Shown one piece after another: positions 1 to 8,900 of a stretch of DNA of 64,000 bases. This stretch comes from Nitrospira sp. (lineage in GTDB: Bacteria > Nitrospirota > Nitrospiria > Nitrospirales > Nitrospiraceae). Location: NCBI GenBank assembly GCA_018242665.1, contig JAFEBL010000036.1, positions 1 through 64,000 of the forward strand, written 5' to 3'. The first letter of the stretch is position 1. Each line of letters opens with the position of its first letter. Made by a program: the position numbers and the translations under genes. Below the pieces are notes generated by a model. The model searched no databases, was not told where the DNA came from, and worked only from the letters and a program-made list of their open reading frames with translations.

Positions 1-1
1 A

Positions 2-2017
2 AAGATCGTGGGTAGCCATGTCTACGCGGCGAAGATGCACGATAAGCGATTTAAGCAGATGGAGGCCGGCCTTCCAGAAGAATATCACGACGAGAAGGAG
101 CTCGACCGCCAGCGCCAGATTCACGATTCGCTGATCACCCGCGGCCTTCAGATCATCACGGATTCCTACCTCGACTACGTCGATAAGAAATGTAACGAAG
201 CCAACCTGCCGGTAGAACGTCGCTCGCTGGAAGGACGCAACTGGAAAGTGCTGGCTGAGGATATCAATACCAACGCCTACGACCTCGTGATCATGGGCGC
301 CTTGGGAGTCGGAGCCGTCAAAGACAGCGTCATCGGCAGCAATACCGAACGAGTCCTGCGTCGCGTGCGTAACTCCGACATGCTGATCATCAAGCAGCCG
401 ACACCCGTCGGGACGGGGAAGATCGTCGTTGCGGTCGACGGCAGCCCCTATTCTTTCGGCGGGCTCATGACCGGTTTGGCACTCGGCAAAGCTTTTAATG
501 TCCCGGTTGAAGTCATTTCCGCGTTCGACCCGTACTTCCACTACGCCGCGTTTCACAGCATCTCCGGCGTCCTCAATGAAGAAGCCGGCAAGGTCTTCCG
601 CTTCAAAGAGCAGGAAAAGTTGCATGAGGAAGTGATCGACAGCGGTCTGGCCAAGATCTACCAGTCACACCTCGATATTTCCCGCGAAATCGCTCAAGCC
701 GAACAGACCGATGTGAAAACGACTCTGCTGGACGGCAAGGCCTTCGAAAAAATCATTCAATACGTGCGAAAAGAGAATCCTTGGCTGCTCATCGTGGGCC
801 GAATCGGCGTCCACAGCGACGAAGATATGGACATCGGCAGCAACACGGAAAACCTGCTCCGATCTGCAACGTGCAATATCCTGGTTTCCAACCGCAAATA
901 TGTGCCGCCAATCGATACCCAGGCGGAATATACGATTGCCTGGACGGAAGAAGCCTTGCGCCGGATGGAGCGCATCCCGGTGTTTGCCCGCGGAGTCGCC
1001 AAAACAGCCATTCACCGCTACGCCATCGAAAAGGGACATACGATCATCAGCAACACGGTCGTGGACTCCGCCGTCGGCCATATCCTGCCGAAGGGCGCGA
1101 TGGACGCCATGCGGGCACTGGGCGGGAACCTGGATGCGGCCGGCATTGATCGCGACAAGATGCAAGCTGACGACTCCGTTGCACAGGATCTGATGGGTTC
1201 CACGCTGAGCGGCATGATGACCCAGGTCGTGGAAGAAAAACCGGTTCATAGCCCCGGCACACAGGCCTATCTGGACCGCATGAGCCAAAACTATTTTGTC
1301 TGTGACGGGTGCGGCTACGTCGGCAAAGGCGATACCCCTGTCAAATGCCCCGTGTGCAGCGCTGACGGCGATCGTTTCAAGCAGGTCGACAAGTCGATCT
1401 TCGAAGCGGCAGCCAAAGCGGAGGGCGGCCTTGAGACCGACGTCGCCTATGACGACATTCCGATGCAGTGGACCAAAGACGCCAAAGAAGCCATTCGAGC
1501 GGTACCGGCTGGATTCCAGCGCCGCCGGGCCAAAGCCAAGATCGAAAAGAGTGCTCGCAAGCTCGGCATGACGACGATCACCCTCGAATACGCCAACCCT
1601 ATGATTCAAGAAGCGGCCTCCGAGGATTACACGCCAATCTTTGCGAACAAGGGAAGCGGAACCGCAGCCCAACCTTCGGCCGACCTGCCGACCACCAATG
1701 GCACCGCAGCGAATACGGAGAACGGAACTGGCACTGAACCGACTCAGGCCTCCCAAGAACCGGCATCGCCCTATACCTGGACTCCTGATGCACAGGGCCG
1801 GTTAGATCGGGCGCCGGAAGGATTTATGCGGGAGTGCACGAAGGCGTTGATCGAGAAACACGCCGACAAGATCGGCACGACGGTCATCACGCTTGAAGTG
1901 GCCACCGAAGGGATTGAGCAAGCCAAGGGGTACATGGCCGATGCCATGAAAACCGGCAATCTGAAGGACATGATTGCCAACCTGACCGGCTCCTCCAAGA
2001 CCGGGGCGAACCGGTGA
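2..2017 (+). CDS. Universal stress protein fused to rubredoxin-like and PCP-reductase-like domains (5' end outside window)
   Basis: The reading frame is open to the first bases of the window, so the N-terminus is missing; 671 residues are visible. Two UspA-type domains occupy roughly residues 1-300, each with the ATP-binding pattern ending in IGSNTE (GALGVGAVKDSVIGSNTE in the first). After them come a PCP_red-like segment (starting YTIAWTEEAL), a rubredoxin-like zinc/iron knuckle with two CxxC pairs (CDGCG and CPVC), and two further PCP_red-like segments (MQWTKDAKEAI and YTWTPDAQGRL). PCP_red is the small domain found at the C-terminus of light-independent protochlorophyllide reductase subunit B. 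Nothing else here suggests photosynthesis, so a redox or tetrapyrrole-related stress function is inference. The stop codon overlaps the next gene's start (TGATG), indicating translational coupling with the radical SAM gene, which carries the same domain. Confidence 0.85.
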   Translation, partial: KIVGSHVYAAKMHDKRFKQMEAGLPEEYHDEKELDRQRQIHDSLITRGLQIITDSYLDYVDKKCNEANLPVERRSLEGRNWKVLAEDINTNAYDLVIMGALGVGAVKDSVIGSNTERVLRRVRNSDMLIIKQPTPVGTGKIVVAVDGSPYSFGGLMTGLALGKAFNVPVEVISAFDPYFHYAAFHSISGVLNEEAGKVFRFKEQEKLHEEVIDSGLAKIYQSHLDISREIAQAEQTDVKTTLLDGKAFEKIIQYVRKENPWLLIVGRIGVHSDEDMDIGSNTENLLRSATCNILVSNRKYVPPIDTQAEYTIAWTEEALRRMERIPVFARGVAKTAIHRYAIEKGHTIISNTVVDSAVGHILPKGAMDAMRALGGNLDAAGIDRDKMQADDSVAQDLMGSTLSGMMTQVVEEKPVHSPGTQAYLDRMSQNYFVCDGCGYVGKGDTPVKCPVCSADGDRFKQVDKSIFEAAAKAEGGLETDVAYDDIPMQWTKDAKEAIRAVPAGFQRRRAKAKIEKSARKLGMTTITLEYANPMIQEAASEDYTPIFANKGSGTAAQPSADLPTTNGTAANTENGTGTEPTQASQEPASPYTWTPDAQGRLDRAPEGFMRECTKALIEKHADKIGTTVITLEVATEGIEQAKGYMADAMKTGNLKDMIANLTGSSKTGANR

Positions 2018-3420
2018 TGGGAAAGTCGTTGCCGGTTCTCAATATCCCCTTTCTTGGAGACAAGCTGGAGTCACTTCAGCAACAGATCTCGAAGTTCATC
2101 TCTCCGACGTCGCCGGCGGCAACGCCGAATGATGGCCGGACGGTCGATGACTTCAAGCCCTACCTCGTCGCCCTGAACCTGACCAAGCGGTGCAACCTCA
2201 AGTGCGACCATTGTTATCTCGACGCCACCACGAAAGCCGGCGGCGGATCGGATGAACTCAGCACAGAAGAATGCTTCCGCCTTATCGATCAGATTGCCGA
2301 GGTGAACAAGGGCTGCCTGCTGGTCATCACCGGCGGCGAGCCGCTCGTGCGACCTGACATTTTGGACATTGCCCGCCATGCCGTCGGACTCGGCTTTATC
2401 GTCGTGTTCGGGACCAATGGCATGCTGATCAATGATCGCATGGCGAAGACGCTGGTTGAAATCGGCGTGATGGGCGTCGGTATCAGCATTGATTCGCTCA
2501 ATCCTGACAAGCACGACCACTTTCGCGGAGTGCCGGGCGCCTTTGCCAGCGCACTGGCCGGTATTGAGGCCTGCAAGCGCAATGGCCTGCAGTTCCAAGT
2601 ACATTTCAGTGCCCAGCCCATGAATTATCAAGAGCTGCCCGCAGTGGTGGAATGGGCCCATACGCTGGGCGCGCGAGTCTTAAACGTCTTTTTCATGGTC
2701 TGTACCGGCCGCGGTGAAGAACTGACGGACATCACACCCCAACAGTACGAGGAAGTGCTGGGATATCTGGTCGAATGCCAGGATCAATACAAGGATATGT
2801 TGGTGCGAGCACGGTGCGCGCCCCATTTCAAACGCCTCGCCTATGAGAAGGATCCCAATTCTCCGCTCACCAAGGCGACGGGATACATGGGCGGCGGCTG
2901 CTTGGCTGGAACCAATTATGCTCGTGTCACGCCGAACGGCGAACTGACACCCTGCCCCTATATGCCGCTGTCTGCCGGCAATGTTCGGGAAACGAGTTTT
3001 GCTGATTTGTGGGAACGGTCGGATGTATTCAATTCCTTCCGATATCCTCAACTCAAAGGCAAATGCGGGGACTGCGAATACACGGATATCTGTGGCGGCT
3101 GTCGTGCTCGTCCCTATGTCGACCACGGTGACTGGCTGGATGAGGACCAGTGGTGCCTCTACACGCCCAAAGGTGGGGAGAAAATTAAAGTCGCCTTCAA
3201 TACGCCGGAAGAATCTGCGGTTGCGTGGGATGAAGCATCAGAGCTGCGGCTGAGCCGGATTCCTTACTTCCTCCGCGCCATGGTCAAGAAGGGTGTGGAG
3301 CGACATGCTCGGGAAAATGGCATCGCCCTCATCACCATTGAGCTCATGGAAGAACTTCGCAAGAAGCGGTTCGGCAACGACGCCCCCGTCTTCAATTTTG
3401 ACATGAGAGGGAAAGAGTAA
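2017..3420 (+). CDS. Radical SAM/SPASM protein with C-terminal PCP_red domain (haem-maturation-like family)
   Basis: This 467-residue protein has the radical SAM cluster motif CNLKCDHCY with cysteines 59, 63 and 66. It has a SPASM-type C-terminal cysteine array (CLAGTN, CPY, CGDCEYTDICGGC, WCLY), as in NirJ/AhbD-like enzymes that modify haem or peptides. The last 60 residues (from AVAWDEASEL) form a PCP_red-like domain, also found three times in the upstream coupled gene. The ATG at 2017 overlaps the previous stop by one base; a GTG three bases earlier is an alternative start. Family knowledge supports iron-sulfur radical chemistry, but the substrate is unknown. The shared accessory domain and overlap suggest that the two proteins work together. 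Confidence 0.85.
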   Translation: MGKSLPVLNIPFLGDKLESLQQQISKFISPTSPAATPNDGRTVDDFKPYLVALNLTKRCNLKCDHCYLDATTKAGGGSDELSTEECFRLIDQIAEVNKGCLLVITGGEPLVRPDILDIARHAVGLGFIVVFGTNGMLINDRMAKTLVEIGVMGVGISIDSLNPDKHDHFRGVPGAFASALAGIEACKRNGLQFQVHFSAQPMNYQELPAVVEWAHTLGARVLNVFFMVCTGRGEELTDITPQQYEEVLGYLVECQDQYKDMLVRARCAPHFKRLAYEKDPNSPLTKATGYMGGGCLAGTNYARVTPNGELTPCPYMPLSAGNVRETSFADLWERSDVFNSFRYPQLKGKCGDCEYTDICGGCRARPYVDHGDWLDEDQWCLYTPKGGEKIKVAFNTPEESAVAWDEASELRLSRIPYFLRAMVKKGVERHARENGIALITIELMEELRKKRFGNDAPVFNFDMRGKE

Positions 3421-3487
3421 AGGACCGGCCTTCTGCAGCAGTTGCAGGAACCTGGCTGCCATTGTCGCCGCTCCTCGCCCATCGACC

Positions 3488-4003
3488 ATGGATTCCGTAC
3501 AAAGCATCTTCCTTGACCTGAACCAACTCATTCCCATCGTCAATCATTGGTTTCATTTGCTGTCTGCGGTCATCTGGATCGGCGGGCTGGCATTTCTCGT
3601 GATGGCCGTCACCCCAGGGCTTCGCGAAGGGGGCCTTCCCAAAGAATACATCCGCCCGATCACCGACGCGTTCTACCGGCACTACAAGCGTGTGGCAGGC
3701 ATTCTCCTGGTTGTCCTCCTGTTCACCGGTGGCATCAACCTCCATTACGTCAATCAGATCTTCGTCTCCCAGACCGGGCAAGGGTTGCAGAACCACCCGA
3801 AATATCTGTGGATCTTCTGCATCAAGTTGATCCTCGTCCTCTGCCTCCTAACCCTGTTCCTCTATACCGTCATCTTTCAATCGGACGAAGACGAGGAAGA
3901 GGAAGGTGAAACCTACGAATCGATCCCCTTTCAACGCGCCGCGCTCTGGATGGGTTTCTTTATTATCCTCTGCGCCGCTGCCATGAAACACTTGCATCAG
4001 TAG
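3488..4003 (+). CDS. CopD-like integral membrane protein
   Basis: This 171-residue protein has four predicted transmembrane helices: around NHWFHLLSAVIWIGGLAFLV, VAGILLVVLLFTGGINL, YLWIFCIKLILVLCLLTLF and LWMGFFIILCAAAM. The first helix has a conserved His and the HLLSAVIWIGG pattern typical of CopD and related cytochrome-b-like membrane proteins. A strongly acidic cytoplasmic or periplasmic loop (DEDEEEEGE) precedes the last helix. It lies 67 bases after the radical SAM gene on the same strand and may belong to that unit. CopD proteins are linked to copper or haem handling, but substrate assignment here is only an inference. Confidence 0.7.
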   Translation: MDSVQSIFLDLNQLIPIVNHWFHLLSAVIWIGGLAFLVMAVTPGLREGGLPKEYIRPITDAFYRHYKRVAGILLVVLLFTGGINLHYVNQIFVSQTGQGLQNHPKYLWIFCIKLILVLCLLTLFLYTVIFQSDEDEEEEGETYESIPFQRAALWMGFFIILCAAAMKHLHQ

Positions 4004-4070
4004 ACTTAGCCCGAGCTCATTCCCTTCTGCCAAATTCGACCGTCGCCACACTCTCTCCCTGAGCCAGCTC

Positions 4071-4088
4071 ACCCGGAAACATCCGGGT
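4071..4088. promoter_or_regulatory. 18 bp inverted repeat ACCCGG-N6-CCGGGT
   Basis: This is a perfect 6+6 dyad with a 6-base spacer. It lies 68 bases after the CopD-like gene and about 118 bases upstream of the predicted transcription start of the sigma-54-like promoter at 4173. It has no following T-run, so it is a poor terminator. Its position would suit an activator site, but there is only one copy. Confidence 0.3.
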
Positions 4089-4172
4089 CCATATCACATT
4101 GCCTCGATCCCCCACCTGTTCAAAATCTATTGGCATTCGTGGACCGATCCAGGTACCCTTCGACCGCGTATA

Positions 4173-4188
4173 TGGCATGTGTGTTGCT
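4173..4188 (+). promoter_or_regulatory. Sigma-54-like -24/-12 promoter upstream of the di-haem cytochrome
   Basis: The sequence TGGCAT-GTGTG-TTGCT has the GG and GC pairs separated by exactly ten bases. It differs from the consensus TGGCAC-N5-TTGCW only at the sixth base. It is 149 bases upstream of the cytochrome start and would drive the cytochrome, kinase and porin genes. Confidence 0.5.
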
Positions 4189-4336
4189 TGCTTTTACGGA
4201 GGATGCGCGATTACTCGCTTCCGCATCGCCGTGGCCCTGAACGAACCCATAAGCCTGCAGCCGACTCGGCTCCAGAGGTTGATTCGAGCTGTCTTCGCCG
4301 TGTCTTTGATCATCGCCCTATCTGAGGAGATGAACC

Positions 4337-6109
4337 ATGCCTATCCGTCTGCGCCGTGCCCTGGTCTTCACCACTCTCCTGGTCACACTGACACCTCTGC
4401 ATTGCAGGGCCATCGATCCACCTCCGAATCCGGTCCGGGTTCTTAACCAAGAATTGTCGGATCAGGATCTGCAGCAGTGGTACCACCTGTCGGCCGGAAC
4501 CCAACTGATTCCCTATGATTGGCTGGTCGCATTAGGAGATGATTCCCTCGCCAACGCCTTCGCGGTCACCGGGTCCATCGCAGATCTGAATCATCCCGAC
4601 AAGCTTCCGATCGGCTTTGCGAGGACCGAAGGACCGAACGTCTCAGTGCCTCAAGTTGGCTTCACCTGTTCGTTTTGCCATACCACCCAGTTCAGTTATC
4701 GCGGGCAATCGATCAGGATCGAGGGCGGTCCCTCGCTCCAGTACAACACGCGCCTCGTCAGCGCTCTCATTCAACGACTCGGCTCGCTGTTCCCTCCCGA
4801 TCTGTCCACATTTCAGAAGAGTCTAAACGACCTGGCTCCGCCTGACCCGTTCAAGACCTTTGCGTCCCGCGTGTTGGCCAGTCGTGGAGAAGCCGTCACC
4901 GCATACACGCTCACCAAGTTGGCGCAGGATGTCAGGACGCACGTTCACGGGCTGATTTCACGCAGCGGGAAAGATCTTTCGCCTGAGCAGTGGGGGCCCG
5001 GCCGATTTGATGCGCTTGGACGCGGCGGGAATATGGTATTCACCATGCTCAGTCCCGACAATCTCCGTCCCGCCAATGCACCGGTCAGCATTCCTCCCCT
5101 GTGGGGCGTCTGGGAATTTGATTGGGTCCAGTGGGCCGGATCGATTCAACACCCTGTTGGAAGAAATATCGGGCAGGTGATCGGCGTGAATGCCGGGCTC
5201 TTCAATTGGGCTCAATCCGGCGGGCCCCCTCCCTCGGATAAGAGCCTGCTATTCCGATCATCAGTCAATATCGAGTCCCTCAAGACGCTCGAAGCGCTGG
5301 CGCGCCGGTTGCCTGCGCCGCAGTGGCCGTCCGTATTCCCCGCCATTGATCGAGCGTTGGCCGCGCGCGGGAAGGACCTGTACCACGGCAACAAAACCAA
5401 GGGTATCCCGAACCTTTGTGCCCATTGTCATGTACCAGAAAAACATCCCGCTCCCTCCGAAAACACTCCGAGCTTACAGATCACCATGGTGCCACTCAAA
5501 GAGATCGGCACCGATGCGCTCTATCTGGAGAATTTTGCCGGACGGGTCGTGGATACGAGTTTCTTAGGGCGCGGACGGATTTCTGCGCGAGAAGCCTCGG
5601 AATACATCACGTCGGAAATCATGGCGATCAACAATGCCGGAAACGATCCTCACTATCGGAACCGGCCCAACAGCTGGCGAGACACGGCGCAATACATCGC
5701 CCGGCCGCATCTGGCTGTATGGGCGACTGCTCCATATCTGCACAATGGATCCATCCCCACACTCTACGAACTCCTGTCTCCGGCGAAAGAGCGCCGCACC
5801 TGTTTCGTCCTCGATCCGAACATGGAGTTTGATCCCAAACACGTGGGGTTTGTCGCGGAGAATTGCACCGGCCTTCCTGCATCGGCGAAACAACCCGCGC
5901 GCTTCGAATTCAAGACGGTCTTGCCGGGCAACAGCAACCGGGGCCACGAGTTCACCAACACCTCTGATTGCGACGGCGCAAAGAGCGGTGGGGTCTTGGG
6001 ATGTGAGCTGCCGGTGGACGATCGCTGGGCCATCATTGAATACTTAAAAACGTGTGATCTCGATCGCTTGATATTGCCGAATGCGCAGACCTGTGCAAAC
6101 TTCGATTGA
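4337..6109 (+). CDS. Exported di-haem c-type cytochrome, RoxA/cytochrome-c-peroxidase-like
   Basis: This 590-residue protein has a signal peptide (MPIRLRRALVFTTLLVTLTP) and two haem c motifs, CSFCH at residue 111 and CAHCH at about residue 361. The C-terminal region (APYLHNGSIPTLYELL, then VDDRWAIIEYLKT) matches the MauG/di-haem peroxidase and RoxA-like rubber-oxygenase superfamily. The protein should act in the periplasm or outside the cell. A good Shine-Dalgarno GAGGAG precedes the ATG. The next genes encode a V4R-domain kinase and a FadL porin, which suggests oxidation of, or electron transfer to, a hydrophobic compound; the substrate cannot be read from sequence. A simple peroxidase role is the main alternative. 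Confidence 0.8.
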   Translation: MPIRLRRALVFTTLLVTLTPLHCRAIDPPPNPVRVLNQELSDQDLQQWYHLSAGTQLIPYDWLVALGDDSLANAFAVTGSIADLNHPDKLPIGFARTEGPNVSVPQVGFTCSFCHTTQFSYRGQSIRIEGGPSLQYNTRLVSALIQRLGSLFPPDLSTFQKSLNDLAPPDPFKTFASRVLASRGEAVTAYTLTKLAQDVRTHVHGLISRSGKDLSPEQWGPGRFDALGRGGNMVFTMLSPDNLRPANAPVSIPPLWGVWEFDWVQWAGSIQHPVGRNIGQVIGVNAGLFNWAQSGGPPPSDKSLLFRSSVNIESLKTLEALARRLPAPQWPSVFPAIDRALAARGKDLYHGNKTKGIPNLCAHCHVPEKHPAPSENTPSLQITMVPLKEIGTDALYLENFAGRVVDTSFLGRGRISAREASEYITSEIMAINNAGNDPHYRNRPNSWRDTAQYIARPHLAVWATAPYLHNGSIPTLYELLSPAKERRTCFVLDPNMEFDPKHVGFVAENCTGLPASAKQPARFEFKTVLPGNSNRGHEFTNTSDCDGAKSGGVLGCELPVDDRWAIIEYLKTCDLDRLILPNAQTCANFD

Positions 6110-6178
6110 TAGAGTACCACCGATCCCCCCGGTGCGCGCCATGCGCGCCGGGAACTCGTCCCATAGGGCCACGCACGT

Positions 6179-8896
6179 ATGACGGATCTCCTCTCCAAAG
6201 ACCATTCGATCCTTGAACGCCCGTTCATGGAATTTCGCCCCTTCGGCTTGAACGATCGCGGGGAGAAAATTTGTGATATCAGCGGGGTCGTCGTCCAATC
6301 CAACGTAGACTATATGGTCGACTACCTGACGCGCACGGCCAGTACGACAGAGGCCGATCACGCGCTGGACGAACTGTGCCGGTTGTTGAACGCGCGCCTC
6401 CCCGATCGGTCCTATCACGTCACGCCCGACTTTCTGCGCAACATTTGGAACAGCTATTCGTACGAGTTCGTTTGCTACCTGCGAGAATTCTGCGAGCAGC
6501 TCTCCGGTGACCCGGACTTCCACGCGAACGTGGGTACACAGCGCAAGGTGCCCCCGCTGATCCAAATCCTCTGCCGGCCGTTTTCGACGCCACAGCTCTA
6601 CAAGATGTGGCCCCATATCGGCAGAAAGTATGTCCGCGATGTGTTGGTGTTCGAGGTCGGCCGGGTCACTCGACGCTCCGCCGTCTTGCGCATGACGTTC
6701 ACCGATCGGGCACTCTCCCAGTTCGGCCCCTACCGCAAGCGCTGCGTCGACGTGATCTGCCTCTCCTGCAAGACCAGCATCGCACGCGTGCAAACCCAGT
6801 TGCATGGCACTCCGCCGGCCACCGTCCGCGATCTGTCCTGCACGGCCAATGGCGATCCGTATTGTGAATGGGAATTCGCCTGGACCCCGCAGGTCCGGAG
6901 CTCCATCCCACTGGCGATGTGGCTGCTGGTGGCGGGAGGCACGTTCGCCTATCTCCATCTGCGCTGGCCAAGCGTGCCGACCATCGAATCGCTGGGACTG
7001 GCTGCGATTCCCGCCTCGCTGTTGTGGTGGATGATGACCAGCCAGATGCGCCGGGCCGCAAAGCCGTTGCAGCGACTCATCAAGGACCAGGAACAGGTCG
7101 TCGATGCCCGGCACGAAGAACTCCGTGAAGCCTATCTCGAACAGCAAAGCACGACCGTGACCTTACGGCGGAAGGTCAATGAGCTGACTACCTTGCACCG
7201 CGCAGGCCTGTTGTTCAGCTCCACATTTGATCGGGAGGAGCTGCTGTCCAACGTGCTGGATACCATCGTCCGAGACCTGCACTACGACCGTGCGATCATC
7301 GCCCAATTCGATCGCGGGCGGCAGGTGCTGCATGATTTTCGCGTGCGGGGTATGCCCCAGGAAGTCGCGGATTTCTTACGGACCCAGGAAGTCGCCATTA
7401 CCGACCCGAACAGCATAGACGCAGCCGTGTTCCTGCGTGGCGAACCGGTGCTGACGAACAATATCCAGGACATTTGGGATCGCCTGCACCCGTTCGATCA
7501 ACAATTGATCACGATGATCAATGTGAAATCGTTCATTACGGTTCCGCTGAAAACGCATCACGCCGTCCTCGGCTCGCTCTCTGTCGATCGCACACACCAG
7601 CAACCGTTGACACAGGACGACCTCGACATGCTGATGACCCTCGCCGGCCAAGTCGCCATTGCGCTCGACAATGCCGAGGCGTATCGGGAGATCGAATCGC
7701 TGAATGCCGGACTGGAAGCGCGTGTACGAGAGCGGACTGCGGAATTGGAAGCCGCGAATGCGCAACTCAAGCAAATGGATCGCCTGAAATCCAAATTTCT
7801 TGCCCACGTGTCCCATGAGTTGCGCACGCCGCTCACCAGCATCGTCGGCTTTGCGGACAACATGCTCGAGGGATTGGTCGGTTCCCTCAACGTCAAGCAG
7901 GAGCAGTACCTCACCCGCATCAAGGCCAATGGAACCAGGCTCGCGCGCATGATCACCGATCTGCTTGATCTCTCCCGGGTCGAGGCGGGCAAGCTGGTGC
8001 TATCCTTTGACCATATCGCTCTTCAAACGGTGGTGACTGACGTCATCGAACAACTGCTTCCCTTTGCCATCACCAAACATCTCCAGATCGAACTTCAGAG
8101 TCCCGACCCGACCTTGCTGGTGTGGGCCGATCCGGATCGGCTCAGTCAGATTTTGACGAATCTGTTGGATAATGCTATCAAGTACACGCCCGACGGGGGG
8201 CACATATCGGTGGCGCTTTCGGTCATGGATCAAGAGATGGCCCGCATCGTCGTCCGGGACAACGGCCAAGGCATCCCTCCCGACGCCCTCCCCAAACTCT
8301 TCGACCCCTTTTTCCGCGTGCACCCTGAAGAGCGGAGCCAAACGAAGGGACTGGGGCTGGGACTCGCGATCGTGAAAGACCTCATCGAGTTGCACGGCGG
8401 CACCATCGCCGTGCACAGCGCGTTGGACCAGGGAACCGAATTTACCTTCACGATTCCGCTCCATGCCCGAGCCACGTTGCCCGCCGACCCAATGCCAGCT
8501 GTCCGGCGCCGGTTGCTGGTGGTCGATGACGACCCGGATATTTGCGACCTGCTTCGGGATCGGCTGGAATCAGAAGGCTTTCATGTTGAAAGCGCCGCAG
8601 ATGGAGAAACCGCGTTGCGCATCTTGGCCGACACAGCGGTGGATGGCATGCTCCTGGACATCGCGCTCCCGAAAATGGACGGGTTCGATGTGTTACGGGA
8701 ATTACGGACATCCCAACCGGCGCTTCCGGTGATCATGATGACGGCCGTGGAAGCACTGGATCGAGCCATGGCCGCCGTGGAAGCGGGAGCCCAAGGTTAT
8801 CTTCTCAAACCGTTTGATCCCACCAGGCTTCGACACATCATTGATCGCTGGTTTCTGGACAGTCCGGTCCACACCGACTCACCACGAGGACGATAA
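6179..8896 (+). CDS. V4R-like/GAF hybrid histidine kinase with C-terminal receiver domain
   Basis: This 905-residue protein starts with a cytoplasmic ligand domain of about 230 residues, ending in CTANGDPYCEWEF, the cysteine-containing signature of V4R (4-vinyl reductase) domains. Two adjacent transmembrane helices (about residues 241-283), a coiled coil and a GAF domain (about 335-510) follow. The HisKA domain has the phospho-acceptor His546 in SHELRTPLTS, and the ATPase domain has DNGQGIP and GLGLGLAIV. A receiver domain has Asp827 in LLDIALPKMDG and the conserved Lys in LLKPFD. V4R domains are thought to bind small hydrophobic ligands. The gene sits 69 bases after the cytochrome and 4 bases before the porin gene, so all three are probably co-transcribed. 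The target of phosphotransfer is unknown. Confidence 0.85.
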   Translation: MTDLLSKDHSILERPFMEFRPFGLNDRGEKICDISGVVVQSNVDYMVDYLTRTASTTEADHALDELCRLLNARLPDRSYHVTPDFLRNIWNSYSYEFVCYLREFCEQLSGDPDFHANVGTQRKVPPLIQILCRPFSTPQLYKMWPHIGRKYVRDVLVFEVGRVTRRSAVLRMTFTDRALSQFGPYRKRCVDVICLSCKTSIARVQTQLHGTPPATVRDLSCTANGDPYCEWEFAWTPQVRSSIPLAMWLLVAGGTFAYLHLRWPSVPTIESLGLAAIPASLLWWMMTSQMRRAAKPLQRLIKDQEQVVDARHEELREAYLEQQSTTVTLRRKVNELTTLHRAGLLFSSTFDREELLSNVLDTIVRDLHYDRAIIAQFDRGRQVLHDFRVRGMPQEVADFLRTQEVAITDPNSIDAAVFLRGEPVLTNNIQDIWDRLHPFDQQLITMINVKSFITVPLKTHHAVLGSLSVDRTHQQPLTQDDLDMLMTLAGQVAIALDNAEAYREIESLNAGLEARVRERTAELEAANAQLKQMDRLKSKFLAHVSHELRTPLTSIVGFADNMLEGLVGSLNVKQEQYLTRIKANGTRLARMITDLLDLSRVEAGKLVLSFDHIALQTVVTDVIEQLLPFAITKHLQIELQSPDPTLLVWADPDRLSQILTNLLDNAIKYTPDGGHISVALSVMDQEMARIVVRDNGQGIPPDALPKLFDPFFRVHPEERSQTKGLGLGLAIVKDLIELHGGTIAVHSALDQGTEFTFTIPLHARATLPADPMPAVRRRLLVVDDDPDICDLLRDRLESEGFHVESAADGETALRILADTAVDGMLLDIALPKMDGFDVLRELRTSQPALPVIMMTAVEALDRAMAAVEAGAQGYLLKPFDPTRLRHIIDRWFLDSPVHTDSPRGR

Positions 8897-8900
8897 CCGT

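Larger units (their letters stand above)
4004..4336. other. 333 bp intergenic region with a sigma-54-like promoter
   Basis: No credible gene is present. The region holds a dyad at 4071-4088 and a -24/-12 element at 4173-4188 (annotated separately), then a leader ending in the ribosome-binding site GAGGAG shortly before the cytochrome start at 4337. Confidence 0.6.

Noticed and set aside
665-1756. Long minus-strand open frame of 363 codons opposite the universal stress protein
   Set aside because: It lies wholly antisense to a gene with clear domains, has no ribosome-binding site and gives no recognisable protein; GC-rich genes often produce such shadows.
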